DNA from: a virus
Direction: 5' to 3' (one strand)
Virus record (IMG/VR): IMGVR_UViG_3300046001_002667
Span: 1-29,945 of that record
Length of the DNA stretch: 29,945 nucleotides
How positions within the stretch are numbered: the first letter of the stretch is position 1; every line of letters starts with the position of its first letter. A program made the translations under genes and the position numbers. The notes below the pieces were generated by a model that was given only the letters and a program-made list of their open reading frames with translations, searched no databases and had not been told where the DNA came from. Of the stretch, positions 15,183 to 22,272 are shown one piece after another.

Positions 15183-16914
15183 CGGCGTCTGTCAGCTCGT
15201 AACCATAGTACGGATGATAGGACTTCCCGTTCTCCTTCGGCGCCATGCGCTTCAGAATCTCTTTGCGTGCAGCTGTGGCCCAGCGATATCCAGCATTACC
15301 GCCCCATGCAGCCCATGCTACGCGACCAGCGGATGGATAACCTTCTTCACCTGGTCGGAATCCTTCCGCTTCCTTGTCTACTTCATGACGTCGGAAAAAG
15401 GAATACATCCGAAGGACAGTCGACTCGCTGAGTTTCTCGCCAGCGATGATCTGATTCGCTCGAGCCCATGCGACAGCAGTGCCACCATCACGACCAGCAT
15501 CACGCCACTCGATGGCGCGTTGCGCTTCTTCCTTCATCTCTTTGGACGGGAAGAACTTCAGCCCGGGTTCGTCTGGAGTCTGCTCGATGGCGTACGCCTT
15601 CGCTGGAGGCTGAACTGGAATGAGAAGTTCCTGACCATCCTTCTGCACTGGAACAGCTGTCGGATGGTAATAACCTTCGTCATCGTCCGATGGTGTCACA
15701 CCTGCGACACGCTTCGCGGTTGCGAGGTCCACGATACCAGCCTTATACAATCGCTCAGCACGCTCAGCGTCTTCGTTCAAGTCAGCCTGGAGCGCAGGCA
15801 CATTCGCCACATCAAACTCGAGATAATCGCCCGGTTGCGTTTCTTCGTAGTCTGGAAGGAGCGCGATGGTCAACGCTTCAGCCATCTGACGCATCAGCGG
15901 AATCATTCCGTCAGTCCATGCCGAACGCGTGGCCTGCTCAAGGTTGGAATAGGTAGCACGCTCGAGACCGCTGCCGAGTTGAAGGACGAGCGGATTGAGT
16001 CCGAGAGCTGCACACACGCGCTCTTCTGGTTTGCGTCTGATTTCATCGAACGCCATCTCACTTGGTTTGTGCGAAACTTGCTCGACCTTAAATGGTCCAG
16101 TCATTACCAGAACAGAACCAGCGTTGTCGCCCGTGAAGTCCTGCTGTAGTTTCCGCTTCGTCTGACGTGCATCGTCTTCGGACAGGTCTTCGACTCCGCC
16201 CTTGTAGTCTGGTCCGACCATGATGGAAGGCATTCCACCGTTTCGCACCATGCCGAACGCAGCTGATGCAGCGACGTTGTCTGTCGCGATCTCACGAAGG
16301 ACAGACGTGACAGGAGAGCGACCGAAGCGAGAGTCCTGCGGATCTCGACCGTATCGGATGTGAATCATGTCCTCGAGCGGAATGTCGTACGACGTGCCAT
16401 CGACCGTGTACTGATACTTGATAAGAGGATTCACCTTGTTTCCGACTGGCCTCACCATGTCAGCTGCGAGGTATTGCAGACCAACGACACGACCAGCGAC
16501 ACGGACCTTGCGGAAGTAAGCATTTCCGAGGAGTTGATAGTCTGGAAGCACCCACGACCAGACGAGCGAAGGTGGGACATTCGGTGTCGGTTGCGCGAGG
16601 AGTTGAAGAATCGGATGGTCTGCGACTGTCTCGACCTGTCCATCAGGCATCGGTCTGCGGACCGCTGGGACACCTTGTGACCAGTTCCTGATGTACCAGT
16701 CCATGCCAATCGCGACGATGCTGTTCAGCATCAAGTCTCCAGCCTGGTTTCTCCAGTTGAAACTTGAGCCTGGAAGGTTACGTGTCAGCAGGGACCAGAA
16801 GTCGCCGTTTCCTGTGCCAGTGAAGTAGGACGTCTGTCGCTGAATCAGCGGAGGCGGAAGGAGTGCGGATGGTGCGGCAGTTGCTTTGCCTCGCAGGCGG
16901 TCAAAGAGTCCCAT
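15175..16914 (-). CDS. Portal protein (HK97 family) with an extra C-terminal domain
   Basis: The 579-residue protein carries an HK97-type portal core in about residues 1-430: N-terminal MGLFDRLRG, IVAIGMDWYIRNWS, LLGNAYFRKV, DMIHIRYG and a clip/wing part with GAGSVL-like VLVMTG. Residues 440-579 form a different domain: EAQRAIEWRDAGRDGGTAVA, then ARANQIIAGEKLSESTVLRM, FFRRHEVDK and a GYPSAGRVAWAAWGGNAGYRWA end. I know this domain from separate phage proteins, and a fusion to the portal is not usual. The portal forms the dodecameric DNA channel. The ribosome site is AAGGACA, 13 nt before the ATG. Confidence 0.93.
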   Translation of the reverse strand: MGLFDRLRGKATAAPSALLPPPLIQRQTSYFTGTGNGDFWSLLTRNLPGSSFNWRNQAGDLMLNSIVAIGMDWYIRNWSQGVPAVRRPMPDGQVETVADHPILQLLAQPTPNVPPSLVWSWVLPDYQLLGNAYFRKVRVAGRVVGLQYLAADMVRPVGNKVNPLIKYQYTVDGTSYDIPLEDMIHIRYGRDPQDSRFGRSPVTSVLREIATDNVAASAAFGMVRNGGMPSIMVGPDYKGGVEDLSEDDARQTKRKLQQDFTGDNAGSVLVMTGPFKVEQVSHKPSEMAFDEIRRKPEERVCAALGLNPLVLQLGSGLERATYSNLEQATRSAWTDGMIPLMRQMAEALTIALLPDYEETQPGDYLEFDVANVPALQADLNEDAERAERLYKAGIVDLATAKRVAGVTPSDDDEGYYHPTAVPVQKDGQELLIPVQPPAKAYAIEQTPDEPGLKFFPSKEMKEEAQRAIEWRDAGRDGGTAVAWARANQIIAGEKLSESTVLRMYSFFRRHEVDKEAEGFRPGEEGYPSAGRVAWAAWGGNAGYRWATAARKEILKRMAPKENGKSYHPYYGYELTDADA

Positions 16915-16939
16915 GCTTCTATTGTGTCCTTATCATGTA

Positions 16940-18382
16940 TCAAACTGCACCCCAGCCACCGCCACGACCGACGAGCTCGTCGTAGGCATCGGTGAGCGCG
17001 TCGACGATGTCGTCATTCTTGCCGAGTGGAAACACTCGAAGTTCATCCAACAGTGTACGGTTCCAGTCGGCAGTGACCATGTACACGTTTCCACCAGCGA
17101 CCTGTGAAGCGAATGGTTCAGCGCGTACATCCTTCGCTCCTGTGACCGGCAGGATGTTGACTGCGCTTCCGTGCAGGAGTCGAAGCATGTGCATCGCTTG
17201 ACTTTTACCAGCCTGTCCCGGGTCCTGTGGAAGGCGCACACGCACACCACGTCCATCAAGTGCAGCTGTCTGTTTGATGAGTTTGTCTCGCTGATCTGTC
17301 TCGAACTGTCCTCGAACGACATCGAGAATCCAGATGCGACCATCAGCATCGCGACCCATTTTCACACCGACCGTGAAGTCTCCGCTCCCTGCTGTGGCTG
17401 CGAGGTCCCAGGCGCGTGACATCTTCTGACAGTTTGGCGTGGATGCTTCGATGGTGATGCGTTCGGTACGGAAGAAACTTCCCTCGCGTGGCGTCGGTCG
17501 TTGCTGGTATAGCGCACTCCAGCCGTAGTCTCCGGAGTTTGCGACCATGACCTCCTTGATGCGTCCGAGTTCCTTCGTGTCGTAGCGTTCAGGCCAGAGA
17601 GCTTCGCCAGGCATTCGCCCGATCTGGTCAGACTCCTCCGCAATGGCCGGCAGGTTCAACACTGTCCAGCGATGCGGTTCGGATGAGATCGCCCTGCTGG
17701 TGATGTCGTCGTGGTGCCACCTTGTCGAGACGATGATGAGAGCACCCTTCGGTTCGAGGCGCGTGTAGAGGTCGTCCGTGTACCAGTCCCATGCTTTGTC
17801 GCGGAACAGCGCGGATTCAGCATCCTCGCGACTTCGAATCGGGTCATCAATGATAATGCGCCTGAAGCCAACACCAGTCGGAGGAGAGCCAACACCACGC
17901 GCCATGAAGGTTCCTCCTTCAGGCATTGACCATTCATCCTGTGCGGTGTTATCCTTCGAGAGTTTAGTCCTGGACGAAACAATCTGTCTGGACTTCCGTG
18001 AGAAGCGTCTCGCGATGCGTTCATTGTAAGCAGTGACCAGCACGTTCGCGAACGGGTCTCGCTCGATGCAATAGGCGCCATAGCGCACGGTGACTGTCTC
18101 AGTCTTACCGTGGCGTGGTGGCATGTGAATCGCGAGTCTGTCAATCTCACCGCGTTCGACTGCGTCCAGGTGCGACGCGATGGCGATGAGATGCCGAGCG
18201 GTGTACGACCAACCATTCGGGAGCGTGTCCCGAAGGTAGTCCAGATAACAGACGGCTGTCTGTGCGCTAGTTACTGTCCGGAGGTTCGGCAGCTGCGGTG
18301 AGAAGTTGAATCGAGAAGTTCGCAATGCGCTCATGGAGAGCTGCAATTTGGGCAGCTGATTGGCCATTGATGTAACGCTCAC
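16940..18382 (-). CDS. terL: Terminase large subunit
   Basis: The 480-residue protein is the packaging motor. Walker A is MPPRHGKT at residues 87-94, and Walker B is IIIDDP at 176-181. An LIIVSTRWHHDD segment (about 215-226) is the coupling region. The C-terminal nuclease (RNase H fold) has likely acidic residues at D326 (RAWDLA), D387 (QDPGQAGKS) and D461 (GKNDDIVDALTDA). The N-terminus overlaps the small terminase gene by up to 116 nt. The farthest start is GTG at 18382, and ATG codons at 18367 and 18334 are possible. None has a clear ribosome site, so translation is probably coupled to the small subunit. Confidence 0.95.
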   Translation of the reverse strand: MSVTSMANQLPKLQLSMSALRTSRFNFSPQLPNLRTVTSAQTAVCYLDYLRDTLPNGWSYTARHLIAIASHLDAVERGEIDRLAIHMPPRHGKTETVTVRYGAYCIERDPFANVLVTAYNERIARRFSRKSRQIVSSRTKLSKDNTAQDEWSMPEGGTFMARGVGSPPTGVGFRRIIIDDPIRSREDAESALFRDKAWDWYTDDLYTRLEPKGALIIVSTRWHHDDITSRAISSEPHRWTVLNLPAIAEESDQIGRMPGEALWPERYDTKELGRIKEVMVANSGDYGWSALYQQRPTPREGSFFRTERITIEASTPNCQKMSRAWDLAATAGSGDFTVGVKMGRDADGRIWILDVVRGQFETDQRDKLIKQTAALDGRGVRVRLPQDPGQAGKSQAMHMLRLLHGSAVNILPVTGAKDVRAEPFASQVAGGNVYMVTADWNRTLLDELRVFPLGKNDDIVDALTDAYDELVGRGGGWGAV

Positions 18383-18653
18383 TTTGCGCTGTGCGTGCTA
18401 TCGCCTGTAGCGCCTTCAGGCTGTCCTCGAGCACAGATGTCAGAAGGTCATCGAGTGACTTCGTTGGAAGTATCGTCGAGGTGATATCGTGTCGACTGCC
18501 TTCGACAGGTGCCTTCATTCTGTCCCGAATCGAGATGATGGTCGTGCGTGGTAACCCACACGACCGTGCAATAACCGAAGGACTTTGACCAGCAATCAAA
18601 GCCGACTCAACCTGTGCGAGAATCTCTGGATCTGTTGTGTTACCCCGTGCCAT
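18267..18653 (-). CDS. terS: Terminase small subunit
   Basis: This 128-residue protein has an N-terminal helix-turn-helix at about residues 8-40: EILAQVESALIAGQSPSVIA, then RSCGLPRTTIISIRDRM. Then comes a helical oligomerisation region (SLDDLLTSVLEDSLKALQAIARTAQ). The ATG at 18653 follows the HNH stop by 4 nt, with GGAAGAGG upstream. An open frame extends further upstream inside the HNH gene but has no plausible start. It sits directly before the large subunit and should recognise the packaging site. Confidence 0.87.
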   Translation of the reverse strand: MARGNTTDPEILAQVESALIAGQSPSVIARSCGLPRTTIISIRDRMKAPVEGSRHDITSTILPTKSLDDLLTSVLEDSLKALQAIARTAQSERYINGQSAAQIAALHERIANFSIQLLTAAAEPPDSN

Positions 18654-18657
18654 GATT

Positions 18658-19014
18658 CTATTCTGCCTCTTCCTGGCGAACTCTGCGCCGGTAGTGCATC
18701 TGTCCGTGGCACAGATAACACAACACCTGGACATCCTCCATTTGTTCGCCACCCAATCGAATGTAGGTCAGGTGATGGACATCGAGCTTGTATCCATCCT
18801 CCTGACGCTTCCCACACTGCTCACATGTCCGACCGGACCGCTCGAGTGCTTTGGTCCGAATATCCTGCCATCGCTGAGATCGCATGTACTTGCGACGATA
18901 GTCTCGCCATGTCTCATCGATGACCGCGCTGGAGGCGCCTATGGCCTTCAGGAGAGAGTAAGTGTTCGCCCATGGCTTCGCCATGACCGACGTTATGATT
19001 TTGTCTGTGTCCAC
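18658..19014 (-). CDS. HNH endonuclease next to the terminase genes
   Basis: At 118 residues, this is an HNH nuclease with zinc ligands CEQC (64-67) and CYLCHGQMH (99-107) and the HH of the catalytic motif at 80-81 (LDVHHLTYIR). The GTG at 19014 has AAGGA 9 nt upstream and is the preferred start; ATG at 18984 is the alternative. HNH proteins encoded beside terL in HK97-like phages assist packaging-site cleavage, so a cos-type mechanism is plausible. It resembles the C-terminal half of the plus-strand HNH protein at 27226-27888, including the ARW/QRW, HxTYxR and EQMxD positions. Confidence 0.9.
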   Translation of the reverse strand: MDTDKIITSVMAKPWANTYSLLKAIGASSAVIDETWRDYRRKYMRSQRWQDIRTKALERSGRTCEQCGKRQEDGYKLDVHHLTYIRLGGEQMEDVQVLCYLCHGQMHYRRRVRQEEAE

Positions 19015-19241
19015 TTGATTTCGTCCTTGACCGGATGAAACTCACCCCACATCCAATCGTCCGCGTACAACGATTCTGGATCGAGTGTGAGGCCCTGTAG
19101 AGTCTTTGATTCAGTGTCTGACGTGTGCATCACGAATGCCTCGTATAGATCGACATACCGAATATGGACATCATGGTCAAAACATGCTCGAGTGATTGGT
19201 TTGCCATTCATCAATGGCTCGATAACTTCTGCGAACTTCAT
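18993..19241 (-). CDS. DUF2829 / Tad2-like small protein (third of three)
   Basis: The 82-residue protein starts MKFAEVIEPLMNGKPITRACF and ends its core with LYADDWMWGEF. This matches the DUF2829 plan of an N-terminal F-x-E-x(5)-G-x(3)-R helix and strand and a C-terminal A-x-DW. The ATG at 19241 overlaps the stop of the previous gene (ATGA), with GGGAGG upstream. Tad2, the characterised member, binds cyclic ADP-ribose-type signals and blocks the Thoeris defence. Whether this divergent copy binds a nucleotide is unknown. It lies between another copy and the HNH gene in one translational chain. Confidence 0.65.
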   Translation of the reverse strand: MKFAEVIEPLMNGKPITRACFDHDVHIRYVDLYEAFVMHTSDTESKTLQGLTLDPESLYADDWMWGEFHPVKDEIKWTQTKS

Positions 19242-19489
19242 TCGAATACCTCCCAATCGTCTCGCAAAAACAAAGATGCATCTACAAAGTTGCCGTACTC
19301 ATAAGTTGACGGGTTGGTAATTACTCGTTCACCTGTTGTGCTTAACCAGACCATCTCCGGAACAAAACGAACAAACTCACAAACCTGAACGTAAAACTCT
19401 TCTTCGGAATCTACATCCATTTTCCTAATGTCAGGAATCGTCAATTTTTTGCCATCCAATAGAGCCTGCAATGCTTCATGACCGGTCAT
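19238..19489 (-). CDS. DUF2829 / Tad2-like small protein (second of three)
   Basis: At 83 residues, it runs from MTGHEALQALLDGKKLTI to FLRDDWEVFE, again the helix with G-K-K and the final DW motif of DUF2829-type proteins. The middle part is longer and lacks the usual Arg after GKK, having an Ile-Pro instead, so the signal pocket may differ. The ATG at 19489 overlaps the upstream stop (ATGA); a longer frame to 19558 exists but would sit wholly inside the previous gene. By eye the gene is lower in GC than its neighbours, suggesting a separate origin. Confidence 0.6.
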   Translation of the reverse strand: MTGHEALQALLDGKKLTIPDIRKMDVDSEEEFYVQVCEFVRFVPEMVWLSTTGERVITNPSTYEYGNFVDASLFLRDDWEVFE

Positions 19490-20049
19490 TCGACCACCGT
19501 CCAATCTCGCGCCAGGACATCGGTCCCTGTCAGCGTCGCGAATCCCTTCGAGATCCATTGGTTGCTCCCAGTGAGCTCATAACGCATCAGCGCACCTTCG
19601 ACGAGTCTTAGTTTCCAGCGTGCTCCATCACGCTGCACAGCTGCACCAGCGCGAATCGATTCCATGATGGTGTCGAATGTCTTACGCGTATAGCCGACAT
19701 TCACACCTTTTCCGCAGATCAGGAAATAATCGACGCGAAGCGATGGCTCAGTCGATAACCACTTATTGAAGCGTCGTGTGTCGATGCCATGTGATGCAAC
19801 AGCCTCGCGACGGTCGATTCCCTGGACAACCATGTCTGCGACTTTGGCGACGATGTCTCTCTTCTGGTCGAGCGTGTGCATGATGTCTCGTGGTGTCGAT
19901 TCGCCACCATGACCAGCTTCGTTCAGCCACTTCGAGATGATGGCTCGTGGCATTCCGATTTGAGCTGCTGATTTGCTGATGCTGTGTCCTTCAGCCATCA
20001 GTGCGATAACCTTCGCCAGCATCTCAGCCTTCTGTTCCTTTTTGTACAT
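19486..20049 (-). CDS. Double helix-turn-helix protein fused to a DUF2829-like domain
   Basis: At 187 residues, it shows two homeodomain-like helix-turn-helix units: residues about 12-42 (ALMAEGHSISKSAAQIGMPR) and about 65-95 (QGIDRREAVASHGIDTRRF). The C-terminal 60 residues read TFDTIMESIRAGAAVQRDG and, after a short divergent part, TDVLARDWTVVE, the DUF2829 plan. The ATG at 20049 has AAGGGG upstream; the same AAGGGGTAAA layout precedes the primase gene. A 33-bp near-perfect inverted repeat stands 20 nt upstream and could be its operator or a terminator. The combination suggests a DNA-binding protein with a small-molecule sensor domain. I know of no described example, so this is inference. 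Confidence 0.7.
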   Translation of the reverse strand: MYKKEQKAEMLAKVIALMAEGHSISKSAAQIGMPRAIISKWLNEAGHGGESTPRDIMHTLDQKRDIVAKVADMVVQGIDRREAVASHGIDTRRFNKWLSTEPSLRVDYFLICGKGVNVGYTRKTFDTIMESIRAGAAVQRDGARWKLRLVEGALMRYELTGSNQWISKGFATLTGTDVLARDWTVVE

Positions 20050-20065
20050 GTTTACCCCTTCAAGT

Positions 20066-20102
20066 AAAACACCAGGCACATTCGGCGGGAATGTACCTGG
20101 TG
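20066..20102 (-). terminator. Inverted repeat before the HTH-DUF2829 gene: terminator or operator
   Basis: CACCAGG, one mismatch, ACATTC, a 5-nt loop, GAATGT, one mismatch and CCTGGTG form a near-perfect hairpin between the SSB stop and the next gene's start. On the minus strand it is followed by TTTT, as in an intrinsic terminator separating replication from late genes. As double-stranded DNA it could equally be an operator for the helix-turn-helix protein that follows. Confidence 0.7.
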
Positions 20103-20128
20103 CGACAGCGAGTGTGAAAGCGCAGAAG

Positions 20129-20629
20129 TTACTCGCTGGCGTCTTCACCGAATGGATCTTCGATGTCGTCGGTCTTGATGGTTGGCTGTGCGATCTTCGT
20201 GAGTTTCTTCTTTGCACTCACTGGAGCGACCGACACGATGGCATTCGTCATGTTGCCGCGTGTGTTCAGTTTGGCGTCGACTGTGACCATCCACTGCTTT
20301 GCGAGCATGTCGTCAACGTCGAGCTGGTGAAACTCAGCCTGTGTCAGGCGGCGTCCGAGCATACCGTCGAGAAGCACTGTGAGTGCTTGGCGGTCGTTGC
20401 CGTATCCCTGACGCGTGTACTTGAAGAAGCGGTAAGCGTTACCAGCCGAGTCGCCATACTCTGTCGTTTCGAAGGTGAACTTAAAGTTCGGAAGCATGAC
20501 GTTTGGGTCATCGTACGATGGACGGTCGACCGACTCGAGGTTCGCCAAACGACAGACGTATGCACCTGCTGGTGCTGCTTCAAATTGTGAGGACCCGTCA
20601 CTGAAGGACGCGTTAGAAAAGAAACCCAT
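20129..20629 (-). CDS. Single-stranded DNA-binding-like protein
   Basis: This 166-residue protein starts MGFFSNASFSDGSSQFEA and then has PAGAYVCRLANLESV, a strand pattern (LPNFKFTFETTEYGDSA) and LDGMLGRRLTQAEFHQLDVDDMLAKQW. The layout resembles phage SSB-like (DUF669-type) OB-fold proteins. A basic linker (KKKLTKIA) and an acidic tail DDIEDPFGEDASE close it, as in SSBs that recruit partners by an acidic tip. AGGAG lies 9 nt before the ATG. A strong promoter candidate lies about 90 nt upstream. Confidence 0.75.
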   Translation of the reverse strand: MGFFSNASFSDGSSQFEAAPAGAYVCRLANLESVDRPSYDDPNVMLPNFKFTFETTEYGDSAGNAYRFFKYTRQGYGNDRQALTVLLDGMLGRRLTQAEFHQLDVDDMLAKQWMVTVDAKLNTRGNMTNAIVSVAPVSAKKKLTKIAQPTIKTDDIEDPFGEDASE

Positions 20630-20726
20630 ATCTCGATACTCCTTTGGTCATAAGACCACTCTGTTGATGACAGTGCTGGATCAATCACCAATCCAGTAAG
20701 TTATTCTCCCAGCACCGTCACGGTTG

Positions 20727-20755
20727 ACATTACCAAACATCAAACCATCTGTCAA
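20727..20755 (-). promoter_or_regulatory. Promoter candidate for the SSB-like gene
   Basis: On the minus strand TTGACA (20750-20755) is followed by a 17-nt spacer ending TGG and by TAATGT (20727-20732), giving an extended -10. Transcription would start near 20720, leaving a leader of about 90 nt. The -10 box overlaps a GTTGACA half-site like those of the central operator. Confidence 0.6.
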
Positions 20756-20830
20756 ACATTTAGTCGATGCTGTTCCGTGTGCCAGCGTTAGCGCCCGGCA
20801 CGCAGGAACAGTTTCGACTTATACCCCTAA

Positions 20831-20856
20831 GCCAGCACGCGTCTAAACATGCTGGC
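20831..20856. repeat. Hairpin in the putative origin
   Basis: GCCAGCA (20831-20837) and TGCTGGC (20850-20856) pair over a 12-nt loop. Outer CCCC (20824-20827) and GGGG runs could extend the stem with a small bulge. No T-run follows on either strand, so it does not look like a terminator. Confidence 0.5.
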
Positions 20857-20885
20857 AGGGGGGTTTCCAAAGGGGGGATTTTCCT

Positions 20886-20950
20886 GACCTGTTCCCGTTT
20901 TCTTATCCTTAAGGGCGGAACAGGTCGGGAACAGGTCACGGGAACAGGTC
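20886..20950. repeat. Iteron-like repeats GGAACAGGTC (three direct, one inverted)
   Basis: Exact copies stand at 20917-20926, 20928-20937 and 20941-20950, with an inverted copy at 20886-20895. The direct copies start 11 and 13 bp apart, about one helical turn, so proteins bound to them would lie on one face. This is typical of iterons at replication origins. The set ends 6 bp after the helicase stop. Confidence 0.75.
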
Positions 20951-20956
20951 AAACGC

Positions 20957-22264
20957 CTATAAAAGACCAGTCGGACGGTACAGTTTTGCGTTCCGTGGAC
21001 CCTTGTCAAACGCCACGATTCGACTCGCTTCGAGGTCCGCTAGTGTCGCAGCCACGACCGATTTTCGACCACCACATAACTCCGCCAGACGTGCCTGTGA
21101 GATGCCTGGTGAATCGCTGATGAGCTCGATGAGTTTCGCCCGAACTTCCTGTGTGATGGCTTCTGAACGCGCACCAGCGTCGAGCGTTCTGACCTTCGTG
21201 AGACCTTCCTCGTCACGAATCTCGAAGGTCACATCGATGGCGTCCTCGTCGCTGATTAGACGGCCCTTCGTGACGTACATCCGGTAGAGTCCGTTCGCCT
21301 GCTTCTCGACCGAATATGCCATGTCAGCAGCTGCGACAATCTCCGCAGCGCCTCGCATACCTTCGTGCTTGACTGTTCCGTCCGTGCCACCTTTACGGTT
21401 GTGGTGTGCGATGAGCACAGTGATGCCGACGTCCAGGAGTTTCTTGAACGAATCGTAGAGTCGACGCATCTGTGAGTTGTCATTCTCGTCCAGACCATGG
21501 ACGCGCACCAGAGAGTCAATCATCACCAATCCGATGTCATTCGCTTGACAATGTTTCACGATGCGTTCGACATCGAGCACATTGTCGAATCTGATGCCGA
21601 CACGGTTCAGGTAGCCCATTCCCTCAGCCGAGCGCATTCCGAGCTTCCTGAGGCGTTGTAGGACCTTCTGGACGCCCATCTCTTCATCGATGTACAAAAC
21701 CTTAGTCTGTGGAATGTCAAACTCTGATAACCACTTATCGCCGTAGACAGCTGCACGAATGAGATCGCACATCACCCACGTTTTTCCACTGCCCGGAGGT
21801 GACGACAGGTAGTGAAGTCCACCAGTCGAGAGGATGTTCGGAATCAGCCAGGACTGAGCACCGAGTTTGCCTTCCTCGACTTCCATTCGAGTCCAGTCCC
21901 ACACCTCCCATGGTGCGATGGTCTCACCGCCAGGAAGGTCATCCGGCACATTACCCTGCGCCCATTGAACCCAGAATCGACCAGTGGTCTCGAGGATAGT
22001 CTCGTGGTCGAGTGCTGGTTCGCAGTAAGTGTCAGACCACCATGTGCTGAATACGTTCGCCTGGTCAATGCTGAATCGCTTCGCCCGGAGGAATCCGAGC
22101 AGTGTGACCAGCGCATTGTTTCGTCCGCCGAATGGTCCACCTGATGCTGGATGCGGTTGGAACAGTCTGTCCCAGTGATGCTCACCGTGAGCTACGACGC
22201 GAGCGTGCGTCGACATGTCTCCGGCCACCATGAGCCGGAGATCGTCTAGTGAAAGTTCTTCCAT
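20957..22264 (-). CDS. RepA-like replicative helicase (AAA_25 type)
   Basis: The 435-residue protein has a PriCT-like segment at about residues 45-100 (GGRNNALVTLLGFLRAKRF and onward). The ATPase follows with Walker A SSPPGSGKTW (154-163), Walker B LVMIDS (246-251) and the sensor IAHHNRKG (285-292). RGAAEIVAAADM (304-315) is also characteristic of RepA/DnaB-like ATPases. A C-terminal winged-helix-like part (about 375-435, SDSPGISQARLAEL) follows. GAGGATTAG directly precedes the ATG. With the adjacent primase it forms the replication unit and would load or unwind at the origin just downstream. Confidence 0.88.
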   Translation of the reverse strand: MEELSLDDLRLMVAGDMSTHARVVAHGEHHWDRLFQPHPASGGPFGGRNNALVTLLGFLRAKRFSIDQANVFSTWWSDTYCEPALDHETILETTGRFWVQWAQGNVPDDLPGGETIAPWEVWDWTRMEVEEGKLGAQSWLIPNILSTGGLHYLSSPPGSGKTWVMCDLIRAAVYGDKWLSEFDIPQTKVLYIDEEMGVQKVLQRLRKLGMRSAEGMGYLNRVGIRFDNVLDVERIVKHCQANDIGLVMIDSLVRVHGLDENDNSQMRRLYDSFKKLLDVGITVLIAHHNRKGGTDGTVKHEGMRGAAEIVAAADMAYSVEKQANGLYRMYVTKGRLISDEDAIDVTFEIRDEEGLTKVRTLDAGARSEAITQEVRAKLIELISDSPGISQARLAELCGGRKSVVAATLADLEASRIVAFDKGPRNAKLYRPTGLL

Positions 22265-22272
22265 CTAATCCT

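Larger units (their letters stand above)
20630..20956. other. Non-coding replication segment, likely origin region
   Basis: No convincing gene lies in these 327 bp between the SSB-like and helicase genes. It contains a minus-strand promoter candidate (20727-20755), a 7-bp GCCAGCA/TGCTGGC hairpin (20831-20856) and two runs of six G (20858-20863, 20872-20877). The main element is four copies of GGAACAGGTC, three direct and one inverted. Position next to the primase, helicase and SSB genes supports an origin role. Confidence 0.55.

Noticed and set aside
20767-21120. A 117-residue plus-strand reading frame over the origin candidate
   Set aside because: It runs antisense into the helicase gene, has low-complexity composition from the repeats, and has no ribosome site.
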